Source: an uncultured bacterium | Lineage (GTDB): Bacteria; Krumholzibacteriota; Krumholzibacteriia; LZORAL124-64-63 | Direction of reading: 5' to 3' | Assembly: GCA_903847545.1 (NCBI GenBank) | Contig: CAINDZ010000568.1 | Location: 1-7,099 of the forward strand | Length of the DNA stretch: 7,099 bases | Shown: piece after piece, positions 6,312 to 7,099 of the stretch | Layout: each line of letters begins with the position of its first letter | Position numbering within the stretch: position 1 is the stretch's first letter | The notes under the pieces: model-generated | What the model was told of the DNA's origin: nothing | Seen by the model: only the letters and a program-made list of their open reading frames with translations | The model's database searches: none | Program-made: the position numbers and the translations under genes

Positions 6312-6337
6312 GCGCCGCCGGCCGGAGGGAATGAGAC

Positions 6338-7099
6338 GTGCGCGACCAGCGATGGACCGACCCCGGGCAGCGTGACGAGGACCGCGAGCTGGAGACCAGC
6401 CTGCGGCCGCGGCGGCTGGAGGAGTTCGTCGGCCAGCAGAAGGTCAAGGACAACCTGCGCGTGTTCATCGACGCGGCGCGCGCGCGCGGCGAGGTGCTCG
6501 ACCACGTGCTGCTGCACGGGCCCCCGGGCCTGGGCAAGACGACGCTGGCGCAGATCCTCGCGCACGAGATGGGGCTGGAGATCCGCCTGACCAGCGGGCC
6601 GGCGTTCGGCAACGGCGCCGAGCTCATCGCGCTCCTGAGCGAGCAGGCGGACCGGCGCGCCATCTTCATCGATGAAATCCACCGCCTCAGCCGCGTCATC
6701 GAGGAGCACCTCTACCCGGCGATGGAGGACTGGCGCGTCGAGCTGATCATCGACAAGGGCCCGAACGCGCGGCACTTCAACCTGCAGCTCGAGCCGTTCA
6801 CGCTGATCGGCGCGACCACGCGCGCGGGGCTCATCACGCCCGCGCTGCGCAGCCGCTTCGGCATCGTCTGCCACCTCGACTTCTACCCGCCCGAGGAACT
6901 GGCGATCATCGTGCGGCGCAGCGCCGGCATCCTGGGCGTGAAGCTCGAGGACGGGGGCGCGCTGGAGATCGCGCGCCGCAGCCGCGGCACGCCGCGCGCG
7001 GCCAACCGCCTGCTCCGGCGCGTGCGCGACTTCGCGCAGGTGGACGGGCACGCCACCATCGACCGCGCGGCCGCCGACGCGGCGCTGAACCGGCTGGGC
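6338..7099 (+). CDS. ruvB: Holliday junction branch-migration ATPase RuvB, 3'-truncated by the window edge
   Basis: RuvB is the AAA+ hexameric motor that pumps DNA through the RuvA-bound junction. The first 254 residues are present with no stop; the missing part is mainly the C-terminal winged-helix DNA-binding domain. The GTG at 6338 is chosen because GGAGG (6324-6328) precedes it by 9 bases; the ATG at 6331 is out of frame. Motifs seen are SLRPRRLEEFVGQ near the start, Walker A GPPGLGKTT (61-69), Walker B IFIDEIHRLS (109-118), LYPAMEDWR, sensor 1 GATTRAGLITPALRSRFG (158-175) with an arginine finger (probably R173), and sensor 2 SRGTPRAANRLLRRVRDFAQ (215-234). One oddity is the stretch after TSGP: most RuvB proteins read about LEKPGDL, but this one reads FGNGAEL (90-96) at the same length. 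The catalytic residues are intact, so activity is expected. It shares the operon with ruvA and ruvC. Confidence 0.96.
   Translation, partial: MRDQRWTDPGQRDEDRELETSLRPRRLEEFVGQQKVKDNLRVFIDAARARGEVLDHVLLHGPPGLGKTTLAQILAHEMGLEIRLTSGPAFGNGAELIALLSEQADRRAIFIDEIHRLSRVIEEHLYPAMEDWRVELIIDKGPNARHFNLQLEPFTLIGATTRAGLITPALRSRFGIVCHLDFYPPEELAIIVRRSAGILGVKLEDGGALEIARRSRGTPRAANRLLRRVRDFAQVDGHATIDRAAADAALNRLG

Noticed and set aside
6303..6319. 6-bp inverted repeat (GGCGGC/GCCGCC) across the ruvA stop codon as a terminator
   Set aside because: The stem is short, no T run follows, and ruvB begins 18 bases later with a good ribosome-binding site; it is likely chance in GC-rich DNA.
5486..7051. Long - strand frame opposite ruvA and ruvB, and + strand frame 5534-6334 overlapping ruvA
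   Set aside because: Both are Arg/Ala/Pro-rich shadow frames of genes with clear RuvA and RuvB motifs.
1..7099. tRNA, rRNA, CRISPR array or replication origin
   Set aside because: No cloverleaf-like segment, regularly spaced repeat or DnaA-box cluster was seen on either strand by eye.

Overview
The window comes from a very GC-rich, Gram-negative-type bacterium. GC-rich codon use and GTG starts with strong Shine-Dalgarno sites are visible throughout, and one gene encodes an exported protein that looks like an outer-membrane beta-barrel. No rRNA or other lineage marker is present, so the phylum cannot be named from this stretch alone.

Left part (1-943): the 3' portion of a DDE-type transposase gene on the + strand. 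Its true start lies beyond the left edge. It runs convergently towards an outer-membrane-like protein gene on the - strand (944-1834). Between the two is a perfect 14-bp GC-rich hairpin (887-918) that probably ends transcription of the membrane-protein gene.

Middle (1835-2244): a 410-base divergent intergenic region with no credible gene. It holds a possible - strand promoter for the membrane-protein gene. It also holds a better + strand promoter (TTGACA, 17-bp spacer, TACCAT) whose spacer contains overlapping inverted repeats resembling an operator, followed by a GC-rich leader hairpin.

Right part (2245-7099): five tightly packed + strand genes, probably one transcription unit with a possible internal promoter before ruvA. 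They are an EF-G-like translation GTPase of the EF-G2/FusA2 type, a YebC/PmpR (TACO1-like) protein, and the complete ruvC, ruvA and 3'-truncated ruvB genes for Holliday-junction branch migration and resolution. RuvA and RuvB form the branch-migration motor and RuvC cuts the junction. yebC next to ruvCAB is a classic bacterial arrangement. The EF-G-like gene six bases ahead of yebC pairs two probably ribosome-acting proteins at the head of a DNA-repair operon.

The most unusual sequence feature is in the EF-G-like protein. Its guanine-specificity motif reads NRMH instead of NKxD, and DTPGH has become DTPGV, while the ribosome-contacting domains III-V look intact. Otherwise the window is mostly core housekeeping genes plus one mobile-element remnant; I see no evidence for a wholly new multi-gene system.
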